From: Flavobacterium gillisiae
GTDB lineage: Bacteria; Bacteroidota; Bacteroidia; Flavobacteriales; Flavobacteriaceae
Direction of reading: 5' to 3'
DNA: 64,000 bases
Assembly (NCBI RefSeq): GCF_900107635.1
Contig: NZ_FNRD01000014.1
Span: forward strand, 1 to 64,000
The first letter of the stretch is position 1; the number at the start of each line of letters is the position of its first letter. The notes under the pieces were generated by a model. That model made no database searches and was not told the DNA's origin. It worked only from the letters and a program-made list of their open reading frames with translations. Both the position numbers and the translations under genes were made by a program. Shown piece by piece: positions 16,667-26,000 of the stretch.

Positions 16667-19600
16667 ATTTAAAGTATGTTTTAAATGTTGTGCCTTTATT
16701 TTCTTCGCTTTCTACTTCTATTTTTCCACCGATGGCTTCTACTTGGTTTTTTGTTATAAACAGTCCAATGCCACGCGCATCTTCATTAGTATGGAAGGTT
16801 TTATACATCCCAAAAAGCTTTCCTCTATTCTTTTTCATGTTGATCCCTATACCATTGTCTTCAATATGCACTACTACATAATCATCAGTGATAGTACAAT
16901 ATACCTTGACAAAACTTTCTCTTTCAGCTGTTCTATATTTTATACCATTGGTTATGAAATTGAGCAATATACTTTCGAGATAGGCGGGGATTGCCTGAAT
17001 AGATATTGTTGGGTCAATATGATTATATATAGTTACATCTGCTTCTGCTGCAATAGTAGAGATGTTTCTAATTGTATTTTCCATGAACTCATATAATCGT
17101 AAATTTTGTAGGTTTTCAGCTATTGAATTATTCATTAAAACAACTTCATTTAGATGGGTAATCGTTTCTTTTAAATTATTTGAGGCTGTATTCAAAAGTT
17201 GAATAAATTCATTCTCTGATAATTCAGGGTGCTCAAACGCTAATAAATCAAGCATCATAGTTATGTTACCAGAATGGGATCTTAAATTATGTGAGACTAT
17301 ATGTGCAAAATTCTTGAGTCTTTCGTTTTGGTCTTTCGTGACATGAAGTAAAGATTGAATTTCTTTTTCTGTTTTTTTGATATAACTAATGTCAACAGCT
17401 ATACCTAAATAGCCAGTAATATTTCCATCCGTTTTTACTGCGGTAACGGTAAGTTGGACAGGAAGTTCCGTTCCGTCCTTTTTAACGTAGGTCCATTCTC
17501 TTGTGTCGTAATCGCCTTTATTTGCTGCATGCGTAAAGACGTCAAAGCCTTCGACGGTTTCATTATGTTCAATAGAAAGTTCATTAGCTCTCGTCTCTAT
17601 TTCTTTTTTTAAATGAATCAATAATGGTGTTTGATGAAAAAGGATTTCTTCTTTTTTATATCCTAGAAGATTTTCTGACCCTTTGTTGAAAGTGGTAATG
17701 ATTCCGTTTATATCGGTCTCTATAATCGATACCTGAGTGCTGGATTCGATTAGTCCCTGAATTTTAGAAATGGTATCTGCGAGCTCTTGTTCTGCTTTTT
17801 TTTGTGGAGTGATGTCTATAATTTGAGAAATAAAATACAAAGGCTCGTTGTTTTCATTTCTAACTAGTGAGGCTGCTAATATAATATTTATGATACGACC
17901 GTTTTTGCAAATGTATCTTTTCTCCATATGATAGAAAGAGCGGTTGCCTTTTACAAGTTCCTCTAATAACTTCAAATCAGCTTCTAAATCAGCAGGATGG
18001 GTAATATCTTGAAAAGTTTGGTTCATTAATTCTTCTTCAGAGAAACCTAACATAGTACATAAAGTATGATTTACCTTGAGCCATTTTCCTTTTTCATCTA
18101 ATAGCGCCATTCCAATGGCTGCATTTTCAAAGTTTCCCCTAAAGGCCGCTTCGCTGATACGAAGTTGTTCTTCCGTTTTTTTTCTGGCAGTAATGTCTGC
18201 CGTATACATGATAATTCCTCCTACAGTTCCATTGTCATTATACCAAGGTTTTATTTCCCATTCGAGCCATTGGATTCTGCCATCTTTTCTTACAAATTTA
18301 TCTTCGTCGCGCTTATCGGTCACTCCTTTTAAGCACTTTTCATGGATTTGTTTCCATTCTTCACCAATTTCAGGAAATAAATCATAATGGGAAGTTCCAA
18401 TTATTACTTTGTCTTCCAAGCTGTAATCTACTTTCCATTTTTCGGACGACGCTAGATAACACATTTTAGTGTCAAACATGGCAATTGCAGTTGGTGTCTC
18501 TTCGATAAAAACAATATTTCTATCAATGATTTTTTTTTGTTCTGTGATGTCATATTGAGTCCCAAACATCATCAAGGGTTTATCATCATCAGTCCAACTG
18601 ATGATTTTACCTTTATCTAATATCCATATCCAATGTCCATTTTTATGTTTTATACGGTATTCTGAATGGTAGTACTCTGTTTTTTTATCAAAACAATCCT
18701 TTAGTTTTTCATTAGATAATATTAGGTCATCTGGGTGTACTAGGTCTATCCAAGTTTGAATACTGATAGGTTTAAGTTCATTAAGTGAATAGCCAATAAT
18801 ATTTGCCCAAAGTTCATTATAAGAGGTTTCTCCTGTTTGAATATTCCATTCCCAAGTGCCTGCATTTGTCCCCTCAAGTACACTTAAAAGTTTTTCTTTT
18901 TCTTGTGTGAGTTGCAGGTTAGCTTCTTTAAAGAGGGTGATATCTTGGAAAGTCCCATATATACGAGTGCATACATCTTCTGAAAACACAGCCTGACCTA
19001 TTGATCGTACCCAGCGGGTATTGCCGTTTAAAGTCTTTATCTGTAGTTCATGATCGTAAGGAATCCCTTTCGATACCGTAAGTCCAAATGAAGTTGTAAT
19101 TAAATCTCTATATTCCCCTTCTTTATAAAAGTTGATAGCGGTATCCAGATCGGGTTCATAATTTTGAGGAGCCTCATGAATTTCTTTAGTCATGTCACTC
19201 CAATAGAGATTTTGATTAAGTAAATCAACCTCCCAATATCCTATACGGGCAGCTTGATTGCATTTTTCAAGAAATTCTTTGGCCTTAATACGTGAGCCAG
19301 TTTTTTCTTTTAGTACAGCTACTTGTTCATGACTTTCCTCTTGATGACTGATTTTTGTATGACCACTTAATATACGGAATGTATTTCCTTCATTATCTTT
19401 AATAGGCATTGCTCTATATCGTAGTGAAGTGATACCACCCATCTTATGATTGAATCTTAAAATTGTATCAACTTCATTAACGGGAACAGCACTGGCTTTT
19501 TTTAAATCTTCGGGGTGGATTATATTTTGCCATGAGGTATTGTTAGACATTTCTTGAGGATCGTAGCCAATAGTAGACCAGAATTTTGAACTAATCCACT

Positions 19601-19721
19601 CCTTTTCTTTTTGTTCTATATCTCTATAGGATATTCCATCTGAGCCCCATTCTTGAATGAAATCAAAAATGGAAATGTCTGTTTTTAACAGTTCATAGAA
19701 CTCTTTTTTTAGGTAACTCAT
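16653..19721 (-). CDS. Multi-PAS sensor histidine kinase
   Basis: A 1022-residue soluble kinase with no membrane segment. Six PAS-type domains can be traced at about 20-125, 150-265, 275-390, 395-510, 520-640 and 645-780. Several have PAC ends (DITEQKK, DITPQKK, DISYIKK). The phosphoacceptor is His811 in HIVSHNLRSHSG, with Asn in the position often held by Asp or Glu. The ATPase domain shows NFITNGIKY, EDNGIGI and RGIGLFITK. PAS ligands cannot be told. The downstream receiver gene overlaps it, so the two form one two-component unit. Confidence 0.9.
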   Translation of the reverse strand: MSYLKKEFYELLKTDISIFDFIQEWGSDGISYRDIEQKEKEWISSKFWSTIGYDPQEMSNNTSWQNIIHPEDLKKASAVPVNEVDTILRFNHKMGGITSLRYRAMPIKDNEGNTFRILSGHTKISHQEESHEQVAVLKEKTGSRIKAKEFLEKCNQAARIGYWEVDLLNQNLYWSDMTKEIHEAPQNYEPDLDTAINFYKEGEYRDLITTSFGLTVSKGIPYDHELQIKTLNGNTRWVRSIGQAVFSEDVCTRIYGTFQDITLFKEANLQLTQEKEKLLSVLEGTNAGTWEWNIQTGETSYNELWANIIGYSLNELKPISIQTWIDLVHPDDLILSNEKLKDCFDKKTEYYHSEYRIKHKNGHWIWILDKGKIISWTDDDKPLMMFGTQYDITEQKKIIDRNIVFIEETPTAIAMFDTKMCYLASSEKWKVDYSLEDKVIIGTSHYDLFPEIGEEWKQIHEKCLKGVTDKRDEDKFVRKDGRIQWLEWEIKPWYNDNGTVGGIIMYTADITARKKTEEQLRISEAAFRGNFENAAIGMALLDEKGKWLKVNHTLCTMLGFSEEELMNQTFQDITHPADLEADLKLLEELVKGNRSFYHMEKRYICKNGRIINIILAASLVRNENNEPLYFISQIIDITPQKKAEQELADTISKIQGLIESSTQVSIIETDINGIITTFNKGSENLLGYKKEEILFHQTPLLIHLKKEIETRANELSIEHNETVEGFDVFTHAANKGDYDTREWTYVKKDGTELPVQLTVTAVKTDGNITGYLGIAVDISYIKKTEKEIQSLLHVTKDQNERLKNFAHIVSHNLRSHSGNITMMLDLLAFEHPELSENEFIQLLNTASNNLKETITHLNEVVLMNNSIAENLQNLRLYEFMENTIRNISTIAAEADVTIYNHIDPTISIQAIPAYLESILLNFITNGIKYRTAERESFVKVYCTITDDYVVVHIEDNGIGINMKKNRGKLFGMYKTFHTNEDARGIGLFITKNQVEAIGGKIEVESEENKGTTFKTYFKYEKD

Positions 19722-19793
19722 ATATTTTAATTACTTTCAAGGAATGAAAAATGAAAACGCTTTTATTCGTTTCATTAGGTTTCATACTCCTTT

Positions 19794-19846
19794 TACAATT
19801 TAATTGCTCTATCTTTTCTTAAAAAAGATAGAGCAATTAAATTGTA
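19794..19846. repeat. Perfect 24-bp inverted repeat
   Basis: Arms 19794-19817 and 19823-19846 are perfectly complementary (starting TACAATTTAATTGCTC) around a 5-nt loop. It lies in the 322-bp gap between the cbpM stop and the kinase start, both on the minus strand. It has no run of T directly after the stem on either strand. A second terminator-like A/T hairpin occurs at 19921-19949 with 11-bp arms. The rest of the gap shows no gene. Confidence 0.8.
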
Positions 19847-20043
19847 GGTAATAGTTTTAAAAACTATTAAACCAATTTGTTGATTAATAAATATAGGATA
19901 AATTTGGAAAATGGAAAAATATTCAAAAAAACTATAGCTTTTTTTGAATTGCATTTTTGATGTAGTGGTATTTACACAAATATACAAAGAAATTGTTGGG
20001 ATGCTTTATTTTATATCTTAAAAGTAAGGATATACTTATTAGG

Positions 20044-20337
20044 TTAATTTTCATAAAGTTGTAATCTGTTTCTTACGTTAATCAATTCTTTTTGCAATGC
20101 ATCTATTTTTTGCAGTAAATTAAAAACAACATCAATGCCTTCTATATTGACATCTAATTCCTGATGCATTCGAATCATTTTTTCTATTTCATAAATAGAA
20201 TCCTGATGTATATATTGTATGTGTTCTACTGTTTGAATTTCTACTAATCCAAGTTCGCTTAGATTATTAAAGAAAGTCAGTTCTACTTTATAATGGGTGA
20301 CTAATGTGTTTATGGGAATGAAGTTTTCTATGTTCAT
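20044..20337 (-). CDS. cbpM: CbpM-like chaperone modulator (MerR-like)
   Basis: A 97-residue protein with a MerR-type helix-turn-helix remnant and C-terminal coiled coil (LLQKIDALQKELINVRNRLQ). In enterobacteria CbpM binds the J-domain of CbpA and inhibits its co-chaperone activity. The gene overlaps the end of cbpA by 4 nt (ATGA), the usual arrangement. The divergence from E. coli CbpM is large, but size, fold and partner agree. Confidence 0.82.
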   Translation of the reverse strand: MNIENFIPINTLVTHYKVELTFFNNLSELGLVEIQTVEHIQYIHQDSIYEIEKMIRMHQELDVNIEGIDVVFNLLQKIDALQKELINVRNRLQLYEN

Positions 20338-21242
20338 AGGTTTTTTAGCTTAGAAAGTTCAGTGAATAATTCTTTTTCTTTTTCAGAAAGACTTGTTGGA
20401 ATCTTTATTTCATAGGTGATGTAAAAATCTCCAAATTGATTTTCCTTTTTATAAACAGGAAATCCTTTTCCTTTCAGTTTTACTTTGGTTCCATTTTGTG
20501 TTCCAGGCGCTATTTTTAATTTTACCTGCCCATCAAAAGTATCGACGGTAATGTCTCCTCCTAAAATAGCGGAATATAGGTCTAAATCAACAGTTGCGTA
20601 TAGGTTCTCTTTATCTCGTTTAAAAGCAGTGTGATTGTCTATGGTAAAAGTGATGTATAAATCTCCTTTTGGGCCACCTCCGGATCCTGCAGCTCCATGT
20701 CCGGTAATCTTTATAACCTGACCATTTTCTACCCCAGCTGGAATAGTAAGGCGAATGTTTTTGCCGTTAATGGTTAGCGTACGTTTGTGGGTAGTGTAAA
20801 CATCTTTTAAGTCAAGATGCAATTCAGCATTAAAATCCTGCCCCTTAAATTGCGCAGTACGACCACCGCCACTTCCTCTTGCAGAGCGCCCGCCAAACAT
20901 GGATTCAAAAAAGTCTGAATAATCTGCACCGCCGCTAAAACCACCACCATAATCGGCTTGTTGTCCACGTCCATTGTATTGCTGCTGTTGTCTTTTTGAT
21001 TGTTCATACTGATCCGCATGTTGCCAGTTTTCACCATGGGCATCATATTTTTTACGATTTTCAGGGCTACTCAATACTTCATTGGCTTCATTTAGTTCCT
21101 TGAATTTTCTTTCGGCTTCTTTGTCGTTTGGATTCAGGTCAGGATGGTGTTTTCTGGCCATTTTACGATATGCCTTTTTAATCTCAGCTTCAGTTGCCTT
21201 TTTATCGACCCCTAATACTTTGTAATAGTCTATAAATGCCAT
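20334..21242 (-). CDS. cbpA: CbpA-like J-domain co-chaperone
   Basis: A 302-residue DnaJ-class protein: J-domain at 4-70 with the HPD motif in RKHHPDLNP, then a Gly/Gln-rich linker (about 80-130) and the C-terminal beta-sandwich peptide-binding domains. It lacks the zinc-finger region of DnaJ, as CbpA does. It stimulates DnaK ATPase, and in E. coli also binds curved DNA. It is followed by cbpM with a 4-nt overlap and preceded by a 226-bp gap that separates it from the retron. Confidence 0.88.
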   Translation of the reverse strand: MAFIDYYKVLGVDKKATEAEIKKAYRKMARKHHPDLNPNDKEAERKFKELNEANEVLSSPENRKKYDAHGENWQHADQYEQSKRQQQQYNGRGQQADYGGGFSGGADYSDFFESMFGGRSARGSGGGRTAQFKGQDFNAELHLDLKDVYTTHKRTLTINGKNIRLTIPAGVENGQVIKITGHGAAGSGGGPKGDLYITFTIDNHTAFKRDKENLYATVDLDLYSAILGGDITVDTFDGQVKLKIAPGTQNGTKVKLKGKGFPVYKKENQFGDFYITYEIKIPTSLSEKEKELFTELSKLKNL

Positions 21243-21408
21243 TTTGTATTATTTTTTCAATTATTGATAAGGCCTTTCTCTTTAAATATCACCTAATATA
21301 ATGTTCTTATCTTTGTAAAAAAAGTACAGAATATTACTTCATAAATTTAATCAATTTTTAGATGATATAGTGCAATAAAATGTTTTATTACAGATTATTA
21401 TAAATTGT

Positions 21409-21432
21409 AAAAGTCCCTAAAAGAGACTTTTT
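21409..21432. terminator. Terminator downstream of the reverse transcriptase gene
   Basis: The stem AAAAGTC/GACTTTT (21409-21415, 21425-21431) is flanked by A and T tracts, 37 nt after the reverse transcriptase stop on the minus strand. It would end the retron transcript before cbpA. Confidence 0.6.
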
Positions 21433-21468
21433 AATACTATACTTGTTGTAATTTAGAGTTACATATTC

Positions 21469-22530
21469 TTAAACCCACAAAAGTTTTACCGTATTAGATT
21501 TCAAATCTTGCTTCTTTTTTAAGTCAATAAGAAATGATTTATAACCTATGAATTCAGTATCTTTTGGGTTAATCTGCAAAACAAAAGTTATTTTTCCTAG
21601 CAGGTGTTCTAAATAATTCCTTTGGTTAATTTCTTTGTATTCCCGATGCTCATCAATTCCAAATTTTTGGATGTAATACATCGCTTGTCTTAACTCATTG
21701 CGTTTGTGAAACACGACTTGTGGTTTTTCATTGACAACTATTCCTGTCACCGTTTGGCGGTTGCCAGGCGTCATGAGTTTGGTTTTGGCAGTATTGATTT
21801 TAAAATTCATTTTTTCAATGATTTCGTTTACTATCTCAAATAGTTCTTTTTCATCGAAATCGCCTGAAAAACTGAGATCATCGGCATAACGGGTGTATCT
21901 AATTTTTCTTTGAACACAATAATCAGCAATCATTGCATCTGCCTCTTTAAAAATTAAATTTGATAGGGAAGGACTAGTTGGTGCACCTTGCGGTAATGTA
22001 TCATTGCGAGTACATAGTTTAGCTAGCAAATCAGAAACGCTTTTAGAATAGCCTAATTCGTTAAAGATTTTTTCGACACTATCTACGGTAATAGAAGGGA
22101 AAAAATTTTCTAAATCTATGGTAAATACTTTCGGCTGGTTTCTATGAAATTTAAGGTTTTCGATTAAACTTATATTTGGTTTATAGGCTTTGGCAAAAGG
22201 ACTCACCGGAATATTGTACAAGATATTTTTTAGAATCCAATGCTGAATTTCTTTTAAACTAGGTAATGGTTCAGATATAGGTCTTTTTTTACCGTTTCGT
22301 TTAAGAATTTCAAAATCGCGATAGAAGTACTTGGTATGCAGTGCGGCTTTCTTGAGATATTCCTTTTTGTAGCCCACTAGTACTGACAAATGGGAAGTAT
22401 TATAAATTACGGGAATATCATTGGAAAATAGGGGTGCAGCATAATCTAAACAGCGTTGGATATTCTGTTGAGAGTAGCCTTTTTTTAAAGCTTCTTTGGT
22501 GAAACTGTCTTTATAGTTTGAAAAATCCAT
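21469..22530 (-). CDS. Retron-type reverse transcriptase
   Basis: A 353-residue reverse transcriptase of retron size. The catalytic motifs are FTIDLENFFPSI (Asp139), QGAPTSP (181-187) and RYADDLSFSG (YADD 215-218). The retron-specific VTG motif is at 261-263, and a variant of the NAxxH motif, NLKFH, at 125-129. The N-terminal segment (LVGYKKEYLKKAALHTKYFYRDF, KRNGKKRPISEP) is also retron-like. The enzyme would copy the adjacent upstream structured RNA into msDNA. No maturase, En or CRISPR-associated domain is present. No standard retron effector gene is next to it, and the C-terminal ~80 residues are the only extra part. Confidence 0.9.
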   Translation of the reverse strand: MDFSNYKDSFTKEALKKGYSQQNIQRCLDYAAPLFSNDIPVIYNTSHLSVLVGYKKEYLKKAALHTKYFYRDFEILKRNGKKRPISEPLPSLKEIQHWILKNILYNIPVSPFAKAYKPNISLIENLKFHRNQPKVFTIDLENFFPSITVDSVEKIFNELGYSKSVSDLLAKLCTRNDTLPQGAPTSPSLSNLIFKEADAMIADYCVQRKIRYTRYADDLSFSGDFDEKELFEIVNEIIEKMNFKINTAKTKLMTPGNRQTVTGIVVNEKPQVVFHKRNELRQAMYYIQKFGIDEHREYKEINQRNYLEHLLGKITFVLQINPKDTEFIGYKSFLIDLKKKQDLKSNTVKLLWV

Positions 22531-22544
22531 AACGTTAAAATCGT

Positions 22545-22715
22545 TAATGGAGTGAGGACTTTTATGTCGCTCACTCCAATTAGGAATACGGGTTTAAAAG
22601 GTTCGGAGCTCTGCGAAGAATCTTTTAAACCCAGTGCTTGAAAAAGCATTCAATTACAGAACAGTGACTCACTGCTCCGATGTTAGCTGAACTAACACAA
22701 TCTTTAAAAAACAAA
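22545..22715 (-). ncRNA. Candidate retron msr-msd RNA
   Basis: The ~185 nt directly upstream of the reverse transcriptase hold a series of inverted repeats, as in retron RNAs: TGTTAG/CTAACA (22681-22697), CAGTG/CACTG (22662-22674), TGCTT/AAGCA (22635-22648), an 11-bp stem GGGTTTAAAAG/CTTTTAAACCC with inner TTCG/CGAA (22590-22632) and GGAGTGAG/CTCACTCC (22549-22577). The 11-bp stem is the best msd candidate and the three small stems the msr. The a1/a2 pairing and branching G could not be fixed by eye. Confidence 0.6.
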
Positions 22716-22841
22716 TCAGAACTGCAATTCATTCTGAAGTGGAATGTATATGGTTTTCCTAGACAATTTTGGGATTTTACTTTTTAAATCCTTCACTATC
22801 CATTCTTCTTTTTTTCTTCGTTGTATTTTTGTACGTTCCAT
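22716..22841 (-). CDS. Small basic protein ORF in the retron leader
   Basis: A 41-codon ORF (ATG to TGA) beginning MERTKIQRRKKEEW, with 11 Lys/Arg/His-type basic residues in the first 30. It sits immediately before the structured RNA, and its stop codon lies inside the first hairpin. It would be cotranscribed with the retron. I recognise no family. It may encode an accessory protein or be a chance ORF within the leader. Confidence 0.35.
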   Translation of the reverse strand: MERTKIQRRKKEEWIVKDLKSKIPKLSRKTIYIPLQNELQF

Positions 22842-22908
22842 AATAAAGCCCTCTGTTAAATCTTATTTAGGTATGGTAACTCATTTTAAATAAGTTGATT
22901 GTCTTATT

Positions 22909-22916
22909 TAAAGTTA
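22909..22916 (-). promoter_or_regulatory. Possible -7 box of the retron transcript
   Basis: On the minus strand it reads TAACTTTA, 7 of 8 to the TAnnTTTG pattern. It would place the start of transcription ~60 nt before the small ORF. Confidence 0.25.
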
Positions 22917-22973
22917 CGAAAAAATATTTAAAAGTTAATTTTTATACCCTTTTATTTTTGTTCCAAAATAAAA

Positions 22974-23001
22974 AAACCACCAAAAATTAATTTGGTGGTT
23001 T
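22974..23001 (-). terminator. Terminator of the secreted nuclease gene
   Basis: An 11-bp stem AAACCACCAAA/TTTGGTGGTTT, read on the minus strand, is followed by a T-rich run, 35 nt after the stop codon. Confidence 0.8.
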
Positions 23002-23036
23002 GAGATAATCTAAATGCTTAATTCTTCAGTAAGAAA

Positions 23037-26000
23037 CTACTCTTTTACCAAGTACTTGATATTTTTTACTTTTCCATTAATAACTGTTTTCAAGAAATAG
23101 AATCCCTTATTTAAATTTGGTAAATCTAAGTAAGTTGCTGTGTTTCCAGCTTGAACGCTATGTGTAGACTGTTGTACTAATTGTCCATAAAAGTTGTAAG
23201 TTAAAAAACTTACAGTAGCATTTGATGAACTGTTAATACTAATAGTTACATGGTTCAAAAATGGATTTGGATAAACAGTAACATCAGTAACAACTATATT
23301 ATCTGGAGTTGCTTGACAATTCTCTAAACTGTCTCCATGTGCTAAATGTGCGCTTACCGCATTTTCATCAACACAGATTACATTTCCTTTGTGACACATT
23401 TCTACTTTAGGATTTTTCGGGTTGTTACCACAACGAACATCTACAACAATTACTGTTTTTTCTATGGACGTAGAACAACCATTTGCATCTGTAACAGTTA
23501 AGGTGTAAGTTGTAGTTTCTTTAGGGCATACCTCAATAGTATTAGTGGAAGCACCGTTACTCCATTTGTAAGTATAAGGTAAAACCCCGCCACTTACGTT
23601 ACCTGCAAGAAGTTTTGTGCAAGAAGTTTTAGCATAACCATAGTATACTGTAGCTTCTTTAGTGGAAGGAATTACAATAACTGATGGTTCATTTACTGTA
23701 AATGTAGTAGTGACTACTTTGTTTAAAGCATCTTTAACAGTTACAGTATAAACCCCAGCAGCGAGATCAGATATTGTATTTGTATCTGTTGTTGAACCTG
23801 TACTCCATTGGTAGGTATATGGAGTAATTCCTCCAGAAACAGATACTGTTGCTATTCCGTTAGCTTCTCCATTACAACTTACATCAGTACTAGTTATAGC
23901 ATCAACAGTCATTAATTTTAACTGTAAACGTGCACTTACTGGGAAGTGATCTGAAGCTGTTTTTGTATAATCACTAGAGAAAAACTCATAATGTACTCTT
24001 GCTGATTGATCAATATATAAATCAGCTAGTTCGTTAGAAAGAGTAATGTGATCAATCATGTTTTCATATGTTGCATACGATCTAAATCCTTGCTCACTTA
24101 ATGTTTTTGTTACCACATTATAATTTGCCGCATCATTAACATAAGCTACATAAGTAGAAACAGTCGTAGACACATCTGATACGGTATAATCAACATCGTC
24201 ATTATAATCTCCAAGTAAGATCAAGTTCGCATTTGGATATTGTGCATCTAAAGTATCTTTTAATACCTCAACATCAAATTTACGCATGTTATATTTGCCT
24301 TGAGCATCACCACTTGTATTTGCTCTTGCATGAAGGTCAATAATGTTAATTTGTTGTTTGTTACCATCAATAGTAACATTAGCAGTTAACATAAAAGGTA
24401 ATCTTCCGCTGGCAAAAAAACGTGATTTATCAGTGCTTGGATAATTAACTAATACGGATGTGTCACCACCATTATAATAAGGGTGAATTGTTTTTAATAG
24501 CACTTTGGTACTAACTGGTTCTACCGTTTTGTTTTTGTAAATGAATCCAACTTTTTGTTTTGGTCCTGTTACATCAAAAGGGTATGAAGTAGCTTCAGAT
24601 AAAACAAAACTGTAATCATTCATTTCGCCTACCATTTGAGCCAATAATACATCATCAGAAACTTCTTCTACAGCGTAGATATCTGCATCTAATTGTTGCA
24701 ATATATTCTTAACGGCTTCTTTTTGTATCGCATCTGAGTTTGGTTTTCCAGCTGCTGGAGAATTTGTTTCATCACCAAACCAAGCTACATTCCAAGTAGC
24801 AATATCCAAAGTTTTATCTTTAGAAATAGCTAAATCACTTCCCGTCTGTTGGTATTTATCAGCACATGGGAAGTCTGTCCTCATTCTAGGCAAAAGCTGT
24901 TGAGTTGTAAAATAATTACCTACAACACCTATAATTTCAGAACAAGTTTCTGGTTGGGCAAAACCTACAAGATCATTCACATCAGCATCGATACGCAATT
25001 GAGCCGTTCCGTTTGCATCAGTAATATTTGTATTTGAATTGCCAAACATAATTGCGCCCGGTTTAGGGAAAGTCGTATTTTGAATACGCACCAATTCCGC
25101 AGGATGGTTCACCATTTCGCTCAAAGTTATTGTAACTGGTTGAATAACCTGAGTAGGCAATCCATTATTAGTTACGGCACTTACAGGACTAATTTGAACT
25201 TGGTCATTGTACGAACTTCTTGTTCCAGTAACAGTAACAGAATCGCCTATTTTGAAAAGTCCAGTACCATGAACCGTTTTATCAAAAACAGCTATTGCAC
25301 CAGTCGCGTCTTGGATATAAGCAGATCCTGCAAATTGATCAGAAACAGTTAAAACACCTGTAACCGTTACTATCTCGCCATCAGCTTTTGCTCTCGCTTC
25401 AGCAATGGGAAGTACTACAATTATGTCACTTGCATTTCCAAAAAACTGTCCTTTGTTAATTGCTCCATAAGTAGAAGTAGCTGCTTGCCAAGTAAAATCA
25501 GCGTAAGTAAAGCCTGCTCCTGTTAACTGAAGAGATGTTCCTATCGGAGCTGTACTAGCTTCGGATATTCCTATATCAGTACTTGTTAGACCCAATGCTG
25601 GTCCGTTAAGAGCTGTAAAACTGCCCTCATAGCTTAAAAACTGAATCACTTTTCCATTAGGATCTACTAGTGCAATTCCGTCAGGAGAACCATTTTGGAA
25701 ATTTAGTATCGGGCTAAAAACAGTTCCGTAACCGTTTTGTTGTTCTGGTATAGTTCCTGATAAATTTATTACTGGTGTATAACTTTTACCGTCAGAACCA
25801 TTATAAGGAAAAAGGCTCCATCCCGTTAAATCCATCCCGGCATAACCCGCTATTTCCACACCTTCTCCAACATCTGTTCCAGCATTGTCGTAGTGAATCT
25901 CATTGATGAAAACTAAATCTCCAAATTTTTGTCCTTTGTTAGTTTTACCAAAAGTACTAACAGCAGCTTCCCATGTAAAATCACTGTATTTTGTTCCTCG

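Noticed and set aside
19793..19987. A 64-codon minus-strand frame before cbpM
   Set aside because: It is largely made of the inverted repeat and A/T hairpin at 19794-19949, with no recognisable protein features.
21469..22530. Group II intron reverse transcriptase or DGR
   Set aside because: No maturase domain or intron domains, and it has the retron VTG motif; no template/variable repeat pair was seen.
22590..22632. Reading the 11-bp hairpin as a transcription terminator
   Set aside because: No T run follows on either strand, and it lies inside the retron RNA region ahead of the reverse transcriptase.
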